Positions 54,066-63,681 are shown, numbered from the stretch's first letter. The stretch: DNA of 64,000 nt from Micromonospora pisi (GCF_003633685.1 NZ_RBKT01000001.1:186001-250000); one strand, 5' to 3'. Numbers and translations are program-made. Notes: generated by a model not told the origin, from the sequence alone.

Positions 54066-55781
54066 CTACGGGACGATGTCGGCCCCGCTGACCCCGGCGC
54101 CGGCAGCCGGTGGGCTGGCCGAGGCCGACCCGGCCGAATAGCTGTACGGCGGCGGAGCGACACTTCCGTCGGCGCGGAGCCAGTCCTCCATCGTCTTACC
54201 GCTGTCGTTGGCCCGGGTGATGGTGGCCGGGTCGTAGAAGTTGCTCCCGGTCCAGGTGAGCCGGGCGTTGCCGAAGTCCTCGGTGATGGTCTTCGCGCCC
54301 GCGACGTAGTTGCTCTCGGCATAGATCCTGCCCTCGACGCCGAGGCCGATGAAGTAGTCGTCGACGCTGACGTGGTTGGCGAAGACGTGCGCGTACCCGA
54401 ACCGGACCCGGGGATGACGGGTGTTCGAGCCGTCGAACCAGTTGTGGTGGTACGTGACGCGCAGGTAGCCGGTGTCCTGGGCCGCGTTGCTGTCGCTGTG
54501 GCCGAGCAGCATCGACTTGTCGGTGCCGGCGTACCGGTTGTAGGAGACCGTCGCGAGGTCCGACCCGCGCTTGATGTCCACCGAGCCGTCGTTGGCCGGG
54601 TGGAAGGTGTTGTGGTCGATCCACACGTGGTGGGAGTAGCACTGCACGTTGACCGAGTCGTCGGCCGAGTTCCGGAACGACAGATTACGGATGATCACAT
54701 TTTGTACGGGCGTGAAGCGGTCCCGCTCCGCCGGGTCGCAGAGGTCCCCGCCCCAGGCGACCTCTTCCGGGCCCCACCCGTTGACGTCGAGGCCGAAACC
54801 GCTGATCGTCGCCGTCGAGCCGATGCCGATGATGGTCTTGTTCGAGCCGACGTCCAGCATCGGATCACCGTTACCGTTGATCGTTCCCGACACCCGCACG
54901 ATTCTGGGTACGTCATCGGCCACCGCCGCCGCCAACTGCGCGTACGTGCTGGCGGTCACCGTCGCGCCACCGGCTCCGCCGCTCGTGCCGGTACGGCCGT
55001 ACCCGCTGAGGGTCGCGAAGCCCACCAGCCCGGTCGCGTTCCCCGGACCGCCGGTCGGCGGTGGCGTGGGCGTCGCCGTGGCGGTCGAAGTCGGAGTGGG
55101 CGTGGCGGTACGGGTGGGCGTGGGTGGCGTGGTGGTCGGTGGTGCCGTACCGCCGGTGGTCACCAGCACGTCGTCGAAGGACGCCGACGCGTACTGGGTC
55201 TGCAACCCGATCCGTCCCGCGGCCGACACGGAACTGGAGCCCGAGGCGAACTGCGTACCGTCGATCGATCCGGTGACGGTGGAGCCGTTGGTGGTGAGGG
55301 AGAGCGTGTACCAGGTGCCGTTCGAGACGGTCCGTGAGGAAGCGCCGAGCACGGTGACCGTACCGCCCCCGACGGCCTGCAGTTCCGCCCGGCCCGGCAG
55401 CAGGGCCAGCCGGTAGAAGACGGTCGCCCCGGCGGCCCGGGACAGCAGGCCGACCAGGCCGTTCGATCCGAGGCTCACCGGTTTCACCCTGGCCTGGACG
55501 GTGTAGTCGGTGAGGCTGGTGGAGGCGTTGAAGAGTCGGGCGTTCTCAGCGTCCGTCCTGGACTGGTGGGCGACACGTGAGCCGTCGTCGGATACGGACC
55601 AGGTGCCGCCCGACTTGGACCAGCCGCTGATCGCACCGTCCTGGAAATCGGCGCTGAACACGGTGGCGGCGCTGGCCGCCGGCGCGGTGAGGGTGGCGGC
55701 GACGGTCATCACCACGACCGCACCGGCGAGCAACGGCCAGGTGGAACCGAACGTGGGGCGCGACAAGGCGCGTACACCCAT
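54066..55781 (-). CDS. Secreted pectate lyase (PL1) with N-terminal laminin-G-like domain
   Basis: A 571-residue exported enzyme. A signal peptide (VVVMTVAATLTAPAASA-A) is followed by a concanavalin-like sandwich (VFSADFQDGAISGWSKSGG), about residues 42-220, a Thr/Pro linker (TPTPTSTATATPTPPPT) and a PL1 beta-helix. Catalytic-region landmarks are HHVWIDHNTFHP, VTYHHNWFDGSNTRHPRVRFG (arginine base region) and DHNTF calcium-site neighbours. It cleaves polygalacturonate by beta-elimination outside the cell. The ATG at 55781 has GGGAGG upstream. A perfect CRE-like palindrome lies 156 bases before the start, consistent with sugar-dependent repression. Confidence 0.95.
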   Translation of the reverse strand: MGVRALSRPTFGSTWPLLAGAVVVMTVAATLTAPAASAATVFSADFQDGAISGWSKSGGTWSVSDDGSRVAHQSRTDAENARLFNASTSLTDYTVQARVKPVSLGSNGLVGLLSRAAGATVFYRLALLPGRAELQAVGGGTVTVLGASSRTVSNGTWYTLSLTTNGSTVTGSIDGTQFASGSSSVSAAGRIGLQTQYASASFDDVLVTTGGTAPPTTTPPTPTRTATPTPTSTATATPTPPPTGGPGNATGLVGFATLSGYGRTGTSGGAGGATVTASTYAQLAAAVADDVPRIVRVSGTINGNGDPMLDVGSNKTIIGIGSTATISGFGLDVNGWGPEEVAWGGDLCDPAERDRFTPVQNVIIRNLSFRNSADDSVNVQCYSHHVWIDHNTFHPANDGSVDIKRGSDLATVSYNRYAGTDKSMLLGHSDSNAAQDTGYLRVTYHHNWFDGSNTRHPRVRFGYAHVFANHVSVDDYFIGLGVEGRIYAESNYVAGAKTITEDFGNARLTWTGSNFYDPATITRANDSGKTMEDWLRADGSVAPPPYSYSAGSASASPPAAGAGVSGADIVP

Positions 55782-55936
55782 GGTGGACCTCCCTGAGGGG
55801 TGCCGGGCGCTTCGCGTACGGGTCTGTACCCCGGAGCGCCGAGCAGGCGAAGAGATGCGCGAACTTGCGGACGGACTACCGACGGCGGCACGAGGAGCGG
55901 GCCCGGTCGGGCGAACCGGCGGGACGGGCAGTCGCA

Positions 55937-55952
55937 AGGAAAGCGCTTTCCT
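55937..55952. promoter_or_regulatory. CRE-like LacI-family operator upstream of pectate lyase
   Basis: AGGAAAGCGCTTTCCT is a perfect 16-bp palindrome with the GAAAGCGCTTTC core typical of LacI/CcpA-family sites before plant-polysaccharide genes. It shares the central GCGC with the sites at 4001 and 15861. No LacI gene is adjacent. Confidence 0.85.
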
Positions 55953-56020
55953 AAGCCAGGATGGTAACGGGGACACCGAAACACGTCAATGCGTCCCCGG
56001 TGCCTGCGCGCGTACGCGTC

Positions 56021-56929
56021 TCAGTGCGGCAGCGGGCCCACTCGCAGGGTGATCCGCGTCCAGGCCCCGAGTCGGATCTGGTCCCCGTCGCGGAGCGGCA
56101 CCGGGGTCTCCGGCTCGATCGGCTCGACGCTGTCGTTGACGTACGTACGGTTCGCCGAGCGCAGGTCCACCACCGCCCAGGACCCGTCCGGTTGCCCGAT
56201 CAACAGCGCGTGCAGGTGTGAGACCGCCGGATCCTCCGGGGGTCCGGCCAGGTCGATCTCCGGATAGATGCCCCGGGACCGGCTACGGCGACCGATCACC
56301 ACCTGGGCCGACCCGAGGGGAAACCGGCGCTCCGGACAGAACCTCGGGAACGCGATGTCGGGATCGGCACCGTGTTCGGACTCGATCCGGTCGAAGTACG
56401 TCCGGTCGGCGGCGACGACCACGTGCCACGCCCCGTCCGCCGCATCGTGCCCGTCGACAGTCTCCGCTGCCGGTCGCGGCGGCCGTGACGGGGCCAGGTG
56501 GTTCGGGACCATGTGCCGCTCATCGGCGGGTGGCCGGCCCGAGGACGACGGGCCGGCCAACGACGAATCGGGCGACGCCTGGCCGGCTGACGAAGGATCG
56601 GCCGAGGACGGATGCCCACCTGCGGTCGCGCCGGGCAGCGCCGTACCGGAGATCGCCTCGCCCTGCGCGGCCGGGTCGGTCGCCGGCCGGGCCGGCACCG
56701 CGAACGCGTCGAAGCCGCAGCGCTCGCAGAACCGCCCGTCCATCGGGTTCGCGCAGTCCGGACAGACCGACGGCCCGGTACGCGGCCCAGGCGCCTGCTC
56801 GCGACCCTCCCCCTCGGTCCCCACCGCCCCGGATCGCGCCGCGCCGGGCGGGGCTCCCCCGATGGCCACACCACACACGTCGCAGTAGTCGTCGAGATCG
56901 GACTCGTGGCCCCGGGGGCAGAGCGGCAT
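56021..56929 (-). CDS. Zinc-ribbon FHA-domain protein, phosphothreonine reader of the PknG operon
   Basis: A 302-residue soluble protein. Two N-terminal zinc ribbons (DYCDVCG about residue 16; VCPDCANPMDGRFCERCGFD about 55) are followed by a Pro/Ala/Ser-rich low-complexity segment and a C-terminal FHA domain of about 95 residues, with GRRSRSRG, SHLHALLIG and ANRTYVND as phosphothreonine-binding loops. It is the last gene of the operon, 11 bases after the vWA gene. Mycobacterial PknG phosphorylates the FHA protein GarA; this protein, although larger, is a good candidate for a kinase substrate or reader here. The zinc ribbons resemble those on the kinase and phosphatase, suggesting a shared docking partner. 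Confidence 0.88.
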   Translation of the reverse strand: MPLCPRGHESDLDDYCDVCGVAIGGAPPGAARSGAVGTEGEGREQAPGPRTGPSVCPDCANPMDGRFCERCGFDAFAVPARPATDPAAQGEAISGTALPGATAGGHPSSADPSSAGQASPDSSLAGPSSSGRPPADERHMVPNHLAPSRPPRPAAETVDGHDAADGAWHVVVAADRTYFDRIESEHGADPDIAFPRFCPERRFPLGSAQVVIGRRSRSRGIYPEIDLAGPPEDPAVSHLHALLIGQPDGSWAVVDLRSANRTYVNDSVEPIEPETPVPLRDGDQIRLGAWTRITLRVGPLPH

Positions 56930-56940
56930 GACGCGCCTCC

Positions 56941-58224
56941 TCAGGCAGGCCGGACGCGGGTGGTCTTGCGGGACGTGACGGCCGCGATCTCGGCGTCGAC
57001 GTCGACGTCACGGTTCGCCGAACGCTGTTTGAGCACCACCGTTCCCTCCCGGGCGTCGGTCACCTCGACCACCCCGGCGAGGAGGCGCACGGTGTCGGAG
57101 CGTCCGGATTCGGTGGCGAGCCGGACCGCCCGGCCGAGTCGGGCGGTAGCCGTGGCGACGTCGCCCACCTCCCGTGCCGCGAGTCCCTCCTGGATGGCCT
57201 CAGCCAGTTCGATCTCACCGCTGTAGTGCGCGACCCGCTGATTGATCTTTGTCGAGTGGGCGGTGTCGTCCGTCCAGACGGCCCGGACGAGCGCCTGGGC
57301 CAGGGTCTCGTCGCGCCGGACCACACTCACCCGGGCGGCGAGCACCTCCTCCCCGACCGTACCGGGCTCCAACTCGACCGAGAGGTGGTAGTCGCGGCTC
57401 TCCGCACCCCACGAACCGGTCGGATAGTCGCCGGCCCGGGCGCTCACCTGGGACCGGCGGTCGGTCAGCTCGACGATCTCCGGATGCACCTGCTTCAGGA
57501 ACCGCAGCCGTCCCCCGGCCGGAGTCCACACCCGCAGGAACACGTCGGCCATGGTCTTGCCCATCGCCGCCTCGATCATCGCCTGGAAGTCCGCCGCCAG
57601 CCCGGCTGGATCCTTCATCCCGTCAGCGGTTCCGAGCAGCGTGTCGGCGATCTTCAACAGTTCCGCCGCGCGCCAGCCCTCGCCGACGCCCCGGCTGTCG
57701 CAGACGAACTCACCCGCACAGTCGTCGAGTACGGCCTGGAGCGTCCGCTCCGACTCGCCGTTGCAGCCGTCGGTGAGCAGGATCGCGTGCCGGATCTCGA
57801 CCGGGTACTCCCGGAACAGGTCACGGGCCAGCCGCAGCCACGTACTCATGGCGGTCCCGCCGCCGGCCTTCAGCTTCCGGATCGCCGCCTTCGCCTCGGC
57901 GCGGGTGCTCGGCGACGTGACGGCGAGCCGCTGGCCGGACGGGAACGCCGTGACGGCACCGGACGAGCCCGCGATGACCGCGAACCCGACCCCGTCACGC
58001 AGGGTGTCGATCGCCACCGCCGCCGCCTTCTTCGCCTGCACCATCCGCTCGCCATGCATCGACCCGGAGCAGTCGATGATGATGATCTCGGCCGCTGCGG
58101 CACCCTCGGTACGGACAGCCGGGCCGTGACCGTCGCCCACGGTCACGGTGACCACGGCGTCGGCGACCGTGGCGCCTTCCGCCAAATACTCGTTCTGGAA
58201 GACCTCTGCCCTGACGTCACTCAT
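56941..58224 (-). CDS. von Willebrand factor A domain protein of the PknG operon
   Basis: A 427-residue cytosolic-looking protein. The vWA fold begins near residue 45 with an intact MIDAS motif DCSGSMHG (Asp51, Ser53, Ser55), then GGGTAMSTWL and LLTDGCNGES. The C-terminal part is beta-rich (YHLSVELEPGTVGEEVL) with a helical tail. TerY-like vWA proteins form sets with PP2C phosphatases and kinases in bacteria, and the first protein upstream here is PP2C. Its start overlaps the PP2C stop by eight bases, so the two are made together. It probably assembles a metal-dependent complex; the partner is unknown. Confidence 0.9.
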   Translation of the reverse strand: MSDVRAEVFQNEYLAEGATVADAVVTVTVGDGHGPAVRTEGAAAAEIIIIDCSGSMHGERMVQAKKAAAVAIDTLRDGVGFAVIAGSSGAVTAFPSGQRLAVTSPSTRAEAKAAIRKLKAGGGTAMSTWLRLARDLFREYPVEIRHAILLTDGCNGESERTLQAVLDDCAGEFVCDSRGVGEGWRAAELLKIADTLLGTADGMKDPAGLAADFQAMIEAAMGKTMADVFLRVWTPAGGRLRFLKQVHPEIVELTDRRSQVSARAGDYPTGSWGAESRDYHLSVELEPGTVGEEVLAARVSVVRRDETLAQALVRAVWTDDTAHSTKINQRVAHYSGEIELAEAIQEGLAAREVGDVATATARLGRAVRLATESGRSDTVRLLAGVVEVTDAREGTVVLKQRSANRDVDVDAEIAAVTSRKTTRVRPA

Positions 58225-59254
58225 CGGTCGGCGCTCCTCTCGGATCGATCTGGGGGTGGTCGTCGGACGTCGTGCCGACGGTCACCGGAATGACGGCGAC
58301 AGCGATGTTGTCGATGCCACCGGCGTTGAGCGCGAAGGTGGTCAGCCGACGCGCGGCGGTCATCGCGGTGGTGGCGGACGAGGCCGTGGTGCGGGTCGGT
58401 ACGGCGGCCAACTGGGCCAGCACCGCCGGACTCGGCAGATAGCGGGAGAGCCCGTCCGAGCAGAGCACCACCGCCCCGGTACGCGACGGCGCGAAGGTAA
58501 CCAGGTGGGGGTCGCCGGCGGGCGCGTCGGCACCGAGCCAACGGGTCAGGCCGAAGGCGTCCGGTGGAAGCGACAACCGGGTCGAGTCCACTCCGGCCGC
58601 GTCGAGTTGACCCGCGAGCGAGTCGTCGACGGTGAGACATTCCGGTGCCCCGGGTAGCGCCTCGTCCACCCAGTAGGCGCGGCTGTCACCGGCCCAGCCG
58701 ACCGTCACCCGCAGGTCCGCGCCGACCACCGCCGACACGAAGGTGCAGCTCGGCGCATCCCCGGTGGCGGTGGAGCGGCCCAGGGTCGCCACCGCCCGCG
58801 CCGCCGCCCGGAAGGCGGCAACCGTCGCGACGTCGGGGGGCGTATCCTCGCCGAGCGCTCGCAGCAGCGTGTCGATGGCCGTGTCGGCGGCCACGTTGGC
58901 CGCGGCGTCGGCGTCCGGCGAGGACGAGACGCCGTCGCAGACAACGGCGACGCGGCCGGTCCGGACGGAGCCGACGGCGACGGCGTCCTCGTTACGGGCG
59001 CGACGGTGGCCAAGGTCAGTGGCCGCCGCGACCTCCCCGAGGTCCAGCTCGCACCGGTCACGTCCGACCGGGCAACGACGACCGCACGAGTCGCAGTACC
59101 CGTCCGAGCCGACCGTCGCCCCACAGGACCGGCAGGTGCGGTCGGTGGAACGGGACGAGAGCCGGCCGGCGCCGGTGGACAGGCCCGAACCGCACGCCTC
59201 GCAGAACCGGTCCCCGGCATCGACCCGGGCGGCACATTCCGGACACTCGGTCAT
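58217..59254 (-). CDS. PP2C-type serine/threonine phosphatase with zinc ribbons
   Basis: A 345-residue phosphatase. Two N-terminal zinc ribbons (CPECAARVDAGDRFCEACG; CRSCGATVGSDGYCDSCGRR) precede the catalytic domain. Metal-binding PP2C motifs are visible: RRARNEDAVAVG, AVVCDGVSSS, GWAGDSRAYW, LCSDGLSRYL and GIDNIAVAVI. It removes phosphate from Ser/Thr and would oppose the PknG kinase encoded one base upstream. The shared ribbons with kinase and FHA protein suggest that all three sit on one scaffold. Start 59254 lies one base beyond the kinase stop. Confidence 0.93.
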   Translation of the reverse strand: MTECPECAARVDAGDRFCEACGSGLSTGAGRLSSRSTDRTCRSCGATVGSDGYCDSCGRRCPVGRDRCELDLGEVAAATDLGHRRARNEDAVAVGSVRTGRVAVVCDGVSSSPDADAAANVAADTAIDTLLRALGEDTPPDVATVAAFRAAARAVATLGRSTATGDAPSCTFVSAVVGADLRVTVGWAGDSRAYWVDEALPGAPECLTVDDSLAGQLDAAGVDSTRLSLPPDAFGLTRWLGADAPAGDPHLVTFAPSRTGAVVLCSDGLSRYLPSPAVLAQLAAVPTRTTASSATTAMTAARRLTTFALNAGGIDNIAVAVIPVTVGTTSDDHPQIDPRGAPTDE

Positions 59255-59255
59255 C

Positions 59256-61529
59256 TCAGAACCACGTCCGTGGACGTACCGAGTTTGCCTGGTCGACCAG
59301 TCCGATCCGGGTCTCCTGGTCGGCGGCCACCTTGGAGAGCACCCGGAACGCGCGTTCGAGTCCGAACCGCAGTTCCCGCTCCGACAGGGTGTGCGACAGC
59401 ACCCGCCCCGCCCCGCCGTTGCCGGCCCGTACCCAGTCGAGCGCCGCCCGCAACGTCTCCACCGTCAGCCATGCCCGCCGCTCGACGCCCAGGCCGAGCC
59501 GCTCGACCCGGGTGGAGACGTCGAGCAGTTCCGATTCGGCCAGACGCGTCGGCTCGGCACCGAGCCGGGCCCGGACCGCGGCGATCTGCGCGGGCACACT
59601 GTGGCTGGAACTCTCCGGGACCGTGTCGAGCACGGCCACGGCGGCGGCCCGGTCGTCGGCGCCGGCGAGGATCCGGGCCAGCCCGAAGGCGGCGCTCACG
59701 TACGCGTGGTCGGTCCGCCAGACCCGCTCGTAGAGGCGCCGCGCGGTCTCGCCGTCCCCCACCAGCTCGGCCGTGGCGGCGAGCGCCAACTGCGGGGCCA
59801 GTTCCCCGGGCAACGCGTCGTAGACCCGGTCGAACGCCTGCCGGGCGTCGCCGAACCGCTCCTCGGCGAGGGCGACCAGTCCGTCGTACCAGTCGAGGCG
59901 CCAGTCGTCGCCGACCCGCTCGATCGCGGCGAGTTCGGTACGGGCGGTCGCCACGTCACCACTGACAAGACGCGCCCGGACGACGGCGAGCCGCGCCTCC
60001 ACCCCGGTCGAGCCGAGGGTGGAGAGTGCCTCGGCCAGGACGTCCGGGTCGGCGGTCTGCACGGTGGCAAGCAGCGCTGCCGCCGGGTCCGCCGGGTCGA
60101 CCTGCGGGATCGGCAACCCGGCCACGACCGAGGCGGCCCCGGGCCGGGTCTGATGCGCGGTCGCGTCGGCGTCGACCTGCCCGGCCCGGGTGCCGAACGC
60201 GCGCCGCTCGCCGGTGAACTGTGCCGACACGTTCGGCCGAGGCACCCCGTCGCTGGCGAGCACCTGGCGCAGTACGCCGAGCAGTTGCTCGGTCATCTCG
60301 GCGGCGCTGCCGAACCGGCGAGCCGGATCCGGGTGGGTGGCCCGGCGCAGCAGGCGATAGTAGGACTCCTCCCGCTCCAGCAGTGGCACCGTTTCGGGAC
60401 CGGGCAGCTTGTCCAGATAGGCCGTGCTGAAGCCACGGAAGTCGAAGCTGAGCACGGCCATGGAGCGGGCCACGGTGTAGAGGTCGGAGGAGGCCGACGG
60501 GCCGACCGTGGCCACCTCGGGTGCCTGGTACCCGGTCGTCCCCCAGACGGCGCTCACGTCGTCGTCGATCCGACGTACCGCACCGAGGTCGACGAGGGTG
60601 ATCCGGTCGTCGGCGTGCAGCACGTTGTCCGGCTTGAAGTCGCAGTAGAGCAGTCCGCGTTCGTGCAGGTAGCCCAGGGCCGGAAGGACCTCGAGGCCGT
60701 AGGCGATGACATGCGGCAGGGGCAACGGTTGCCGGGCCCCGCCCACCACCGGTTGGTCGAGGTAGATGTCGCGCAGGGAACGCCCGCCGACGTACTCCAT
60801 CACGATGTAGCCGACCCGGTCGCCGCTGCGCGGGTCCGGGTGGGAGACGAAATCGTAGATCTTCACAATGGCGGGGTGGTCCACCTCGACCAGGAACCGC
60901 CGCTCGGTGATCGCGGCGGCGGTCGCGTCGGCGTCCCCGGAGTCGATCAGCCCTTTCAGCACCACCCAGCGGTCGCTTACCTCGTCACCGACGTTGCGGT
61001 CCCGGGCGAGGTAGATCCAGCCGAGTCCGCCGTAGGCGAGAGTGCCGAGCACCTCGTAGCGGCCGGCGACGGCGGTGCCGGGATCGAGCGCGGGGCGGAA
61101 CGAGTACGGCGTCCGGTCGTTGGTGCAGAAACCCTCCACCAGACCAGGGCGCCCGTCGCGGCTGCGGCCGACCGGGCGGCCGCAGGTCGCGCAGTAGCGG
61201 CGTGATTCCGGCACCTGCGGGTCGGCGAGCACCGCCGTGGTGGGGTCGCGGCGGGGCATCCGGGGTACGTCGAGCAGCCCACCGCCGAGCCGCCCGCGAC
61301 CGGTGCCCCGGGTGCCGGTCCGGCCGCTCGACGAGGCCGTACCGCGCGTCATCGCGGCGCTCGGGGTCGAGCCGGCGGAGGCCGACGAGCCGTCCGAAAC
61401 CGGTGCCCCGCCGCCCGGCGGCAGGCCCACGTATCCGGCGTTGCCGACCGGTGCCCGGCGCCCGCACTCGTCGCAGTAACCTTCCGGGCCGTAAGAGCCC
61501 ACGCAGTCCGGACGCACGCACGCGGTCAT
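59256..61529 (-). CDS. pknG: PknG-type serine/threonine protein kinase with zinc ribbons and TPR domain
   Basis: A 757-residue soluble kinase. The N-terminus has a zinc ribbon (C4, C9, C19, C22) and, after a disordered stretch, the PknG rubredoxin-like module (YCATCG at 113-116, GFCTND at 135). The kinase domain covers about residues 158-430: glycine loop YGGLGWIYLA, Lys192 in VVLKG, catalytic YCDFKPDN (Asp297), and DLGAV in place of DFG, as in mycobacterial PknG. The C-terminal 300 residues are TPR helices. In mycobacteria PknG controls glutamate metabolism through the FHA protein GarA. The ATG at 61529 has GAGGAG upstream and overlaps the previous stop (ATGA). Confidence 0.95.
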   Translation of the reverse strand: MTACVRPDCVGSYGPEGYCDECGRRAPVGNAGYVGLPPGGGAPVSDGSSASAGSTPSAAMTRGTASSSGRTGTRGTGRGRLGGGLLDVPRMPRRDPTTAVLADPQVPESRRYCATCGRPVGRSRDGRPGLVEGFCTNDRTPYSFRPALDPGTAVAGRYEVLGTLAYGGLGWIYLARDRNVGDEVSDRWVVLKGLIDSGDADATAAAITERRFLVEVDHPAIVKIYDFVSHPDPRSGDRVGYIVMEYVGGRSLRDIYLDQPVVGGARQPLPLPHVIAYGLEVLPALGYLHERGLLYCDFKPDNVLHADDRITLVDLGAVRRIDDDVSAVWGTTGYQAPEVATVGPSASSDLYTVARSMAVLSFDFRGFSTAYLDKLPGPETVPLLEREESYYRLLRRATHPDPARRFGSAAEMTEQLLGVLRQVLASDGVPRPNVSAQFTGERRAFGTRAGQVDADATAHQTRPGAASVVAGLPIPQVDPADPAAALLATVQTADPDVLAEALSTLGSTGVEARLAVVRARLVSGDVATARTELAAIERVGDDWRLDWYDGLVALAEERFGDARQAFDRVYDALPGELAPQLALAATAELVGDGETARRLYERVWRTDHAYVSAAFGLARILAGADDRAAAVAVLDTVPESSSHSVPAQIAAVRARLGAEPTRLAESELLDVSTRVERLGLGVERRAWLTVETLRAALDWVRAGNGGAGRVLSHTLSERELRFGLERAFRVLSKVAADQETRIGLVDQANSVRPRTWF

Positions 61530-62692
61530 CCCGCGCTCCTCTCGACGTTGCCGGTCAGTGCCTGTTGGTACGCGTACACCGCCCTGGTCGCCGCCCGTAG
61601 ATCGCACGGTGCGGTCCAGAGCAGGTCCCGGGCGGTGCTGTGCAGTCCGGTGAGCCGGGGTTCCTCGGCCCGGCCGAGCCGTACCGCCTTCGCCCGGTAC
61701 GCCTCCAACCGTCCGCGCAGCTCGTCGCGGCGGCCGATCAGCCCGTCAGCCACCCGGGTACGGTCGGCGGCGGCGGCGAGGGCGGCCGACGCCTCCCCCT
61801 CCAGCACGGTCAACCGGTCCGCGACGGTGGACCAGCCCTCGGGTTCGGGCGGGGCGCGCCGGACCAGGGCCGTGGCCGCCGCCCACAGTCCGGGCACCGG
61901 GTCCAGGGGCTCCACCAGACCCGGGTCGGCGATCTTCTCGGTGACGCGCGCGTACGCGACCCGGGCGAGGTCCTGCGCGGCGGTGACCGCCGCCAGCGTC
62001 CGGTCGAGGGCGGCGAGCCGGTCGGGCACGGTGTCCCGGATCCCGGCCAGCGCCGTGAACCGCTCGACGGTCGCGGTGACGGTCGAGCGGAGCCGCACCC
62101 GCTCGCCGGGGTCGAGGACCGCGCCGACCGGGTCGGCCAGCGCGGTGTGCTGGAGCTGTTGGCAGGTCGCGCCGAGCCGGGCGCTGACGGTGTCGGATCC
62201 GTCGGTGAGGTCGGCTTCGGCGGTGGCCAGGTCGGTCAGCCCGACCGCCAGTTCGGCTGCCCACGCCGCCACCTCGGCTCGGGCGGTGGCGATCCGGTCG
62301 AGAACCCTGATCACCTCCTGACAGCTCGCCGTCAGGGCGGTGACGGCGGCGTACGGCCGCACGTCGAAGCCGGGCACCGGCGAGTGGAGCAGGCGGGACA
62401 GTTCCATCAGGGTGGCATCCGGGAGCCGGTTGCGGGTGCCGCGTACGCCCCTGATCTGTTCCAGGTGGTCCCGCACGTTGGCGAACCCTTCCCAGAGCGG
62501 GCCGATCCGAGGTCGGGTCGCCTGCCACAACTCCCCGGTCGCGCCGCCGAGGTCGGTTGTCCGGACGTACCCGTTGGTCTCGTGGGCGTCGATCGTGTAG
62601 AGCGCGGCGGCGATCGCCTCGCAACCCTGGCTGACCTTGCTGATCTCGTCGTCGATCTCGTGACGGGCCAGCCGTCCGATGCCGCTTCCCAT
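61526..62692 (-). CDS. Helical protein of unknown function in the PknG operon
   Basis: A 388-residue, almost entirely alpha-helical soluble protein, with long amphipathic, Ala/Leu/Arg-rich segments likely to form coiled coils and no signal peptide or membrane helix. I recognise no family. The start at 62692 is two bases after the GlnH-like stop, and its own stop overlaps the kinase start (ATGA), so it is made in step with PknG. It does not occur in the three-gene glnX-glnH-pknG operon of Mycobacterium tuberculosis. It may bridge the membrane sensor and the kinase; this is inference from position only. The reading frame is open further upstream but overlaps the GlnH gene. Confidence 0.82.
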   Translation of the reverse strand: MGSGIGRLARHEIDDEISKVSQGCEAIAAALYTIDAHETNGYVRTTDLGGATGELWQATRPRIGPLWEGFANVRDHLEQIRGVRGTRNRLPDATLMELSRLLHSPVPGFDVRPYAAVTALTASCQEVIRVLDRIATARAEVAAWAAELAVGLTDLATAEADLTDGSDTVSARLGATCQQLQHTALADPVGAVLDPGERVRLRSTVTATVERFTALAGIRDTVPDRLAALDRTLAAVTAAQDLARVAYARVTEKIADPGLVEPLDPVPGLWAAATALVRRAPPEPEGWSTVADRLTVLEGEASAALAAAADRTRVADGLIGRRDELRGRLEAYRAKAVRLGRAEEPRLTGLHSTARDLLWTAPCDLRAATRAVYAYQQALTGNVERSAG

Positions 62693-62694
62693 GG

Positions 62695-63681
62695 TCAGTC
62701 CAGGTACCGCGCGACCGGCGGTGGCGGTACGTCCCCGAACCGGCCTAGCCAGCGGCGGTAGAGCGAGGTCCAGGTGCCGTCGGCGCGGATGCGGGCCAGT
62801 ACGCCGTTGACGAACCGGACGAGCTCCGGGGTGTCGAGCGACATGGCCACACCGGACGGCTCGTCGGTGATCGGCTCGCCGACGACCTCGGTACCCGGGT
62901 CCTGGGCGGCGAGGGCGAGCAGGAGTACGTCGATGGTGGAGACCGCGTCGATCTGGCCCTGCTGCAACAGGACCAGGCAGTCGAGCGTGCTGTCGGTCGA
63001 GACGGCGATCGGCTTGGACGCCGCACTCTGGATCTTCACGATGCTGGTGCTGCCCCGGGTGGCGCAGACCTTGCGGCCGGCGAGGTCGTCGAAGCTCTTG
63101 ATGCCGGAGCCCCGGTTGACCAGCAACCGTTGATAGGACGTCAGGTACTCGCTGGAGAACGCGACCAGCTGCATCCGTTCGCAGGTGGCGGTGACCGTAC
63201 GGATCACCATGTCGACCTCGCGTCGCTGGATCACCGGTATCCGGTCGGCAGTGGTGATCGCCCGGAACTGCACCGCGTTCGGATCGTCGAAGATCGCCTT
63301 GGCGATCTCCCGGGCCAGGTCGACCTCGAAGCCGGTCAGCTCCCCGGTCACCGGGTCGCGGAACCCCATCAGGTAGGCGTTCTGGTCGATGCCGACGACG
63401 AGCCGTCCACGCTTCGCGATCGCCGCCATCGCCGTCCCCTCGGGCATCCGCCCCGGTGCCGGCATCGTCGCCGGGGGACGCAGGCTCGCCCGGGGGTCGC
63501 ACGCGGGCGGTGGTGACGCGGGAGGACTCGGTACGTCGGCCGGGTCCTTGACGTTGAGCGGCCTCGGCACCGAGGCGGTGGCCGGGGTCGCTTCCGACGG
63601 CGGTTGGTGCTCCGGTGTCGAGCAGCCGGTCAGGAGGAGGAGGGCGGCGGTTCCCAGGATCATCAGTCGTCGAGCGTTCAT
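62695..63681 (-). CDS. glnH: GlnH-like amino-acid-binding lipoprotein of the PknG operon
   Basis: A 328-residue family 3 solute-binding lipoprotein. The lipobox is LLLTGCS (Cys about residue 20), followed by a Pro/Ala-rich linker to about residue 85, then the binding domain: RLVVGIDQNAYLMGFRDPV, LTGFEVDLAREIAKAIF, REVDMVIRTVTATCERMQ and GTWTSLYRRWLG. In mycobacteria GlnH binds aspartate/glutamate outside the membrane and signals through GlnX to PknG. No ABC ATPase accompanies this gene, which supports sensing rather than transport. Its start overlaps the stop of the GlnX-like gene (ATGA). Confidence 0.9.
   Translation of the reverse strand: MNARRLMILGTAALLLLTGCSTPEHQPPSEATPATASVPRPLNVKDPADVPSPPASPPPACDPRASLRPPATMPAPGRMPEGTAMAAIAKRGRLVVGIDQNAYLMGFRDPVTGELTGFEVDLAREIAKAIFDDPNAVQFRAITTADRIPVIQRREVDMVIRTVTATCERMQLVAFSSEYLTSYQRLLVNRGSGIKSFDDLAGRKVCATRGSTSIVKIQSAASKPIAVSTDSTLDCLVLLQQGQIDAVSTIDVLLLALAAQDPGTEVVGEPITDEPSGVAMSLDTPELVRFVNGVLARIRADGTWTSLYRRWLGRFGDVPPPPVARYLD

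Noticed and set aside
58743-61205. 820-codon open frame antisense to PP2C and PknG
   Set aside because: Overlaps two motif-complete genes; protein is Arg/Gly/Pro-rich without any family signature.
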